From: Phoronis australis
Lineage: Eukaryota > Phoronida > Phoronidae
Assembly (NCBI GenBank): GCA_002633005.1
Contig: NMRA01000546.1
Location: 178,106 to 242,105, forward strand
Length of the DNA: 64,000 bases
Reading direction: 5' to 3'
Translations under genes and position numbers: made by a program
Notes under the pieces: model-generated
The model's database searches: none
Seen by the model: only the letters and a program-made list of their open reading frames with translations
Told to the model about the DNA's origin: nothing
Shown here: positions 63,942 to 64,000 of the stretch, piece after piece
How the letters are laid out: each line of letters starts with the position of its first letter
Numbering within the stretch: the first letter of the stretch is position 1

Positions 63942-64000
63942 GTAAAGAACATGACGCTATTTCTACTCGCTGTCTAACTTGCACTTATCAATTCTGGTAA

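Overview
The window is metazoan genomic DNA: AT-rich, with small GT-AG exons in long introns, several families of local and dispersed repeats, and single-N assembly joins at 5221, 6515, 21687, 23163, 35412 and 36449. The mix suggests a marine invertebrate, perhaps a deuterostome such as amphioxus, hemichordate or echinoderm: single-repeat ankyrin exons, a ZU5-UPA-DED protein, BEL/Pao and THAP/TTAA transposons, and frequent TACATGTA palindromes. The species assignment is inference and weak.

One plus-strand gene explains nearly all coding signal from 7705 to 63941, and it is open at one or both window edges. In order its exons encode: five ankyrin repeats (7705-7800, 8349-8447, 8808-8909, 9453-9554, 17837-17938); an ankyrin C-terminal cap (21509-21592, with a second version at 27732-27809); a charged, coiled-coil-like segment (four tandem versions at 24671-25297 and another at 28260-28472); an S/T-rich linker (29992-30046); a ZU5 and UPA-like module (40105-40934, 43071-43170); duplicated S/T-rich linkers (44578-44638, 47986-48046) with a candidate exon between them (47387-47502); a death-effector domain split over two exons (50881-50992, 53537-53709); and a short exon (63879-63941) leading out of the window. 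Splice phases agree at almost every join, which is the main support for the model. The product looks like a cytoplasmic adaptor or sensor: ankyrin repeats to bind a partner, ZU5-UPA as a regulatory module, and a DED to recruit other DED proteins.

The gene seems to have grown by local duplication. Ankyrin exons 2 and 3 are a 459-bp tandem duplication. Ankyrin exons 4 and 5 lie in duplicated segments of about 1 kb. The cap plus coil module exists twice, with the intron of a third copy. The coil exon is quadruplicated with 38-nt spacers. The 61-nt linker exon is duplicated in a phase that prevents direct joining of the two copies. These features point to a gene able to produce alternative forms.

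The introns hold: a 1.6-kb TTAA-flanked transposon with long inverted repeats and a broken THAP-domain gene (3491-5104), beside degenerate telomere-like repeats; a hAT-like candidate with a tRNA-like internal segment (18916-19902); a BEL/Pao gag fragment (21738-23123, minus strand); an LTR end (35774-36268); a structured dispersed repeat carrying five perfect DR1 nuclear-receptor-type sites (33774-34959, 35413-35773, 45074-46332); several minisatellites; and a multi-kilobase intron unit repeated around the ZU5 and DED exons. The first 7.7 kb holds no recognisable exon of the main gene.
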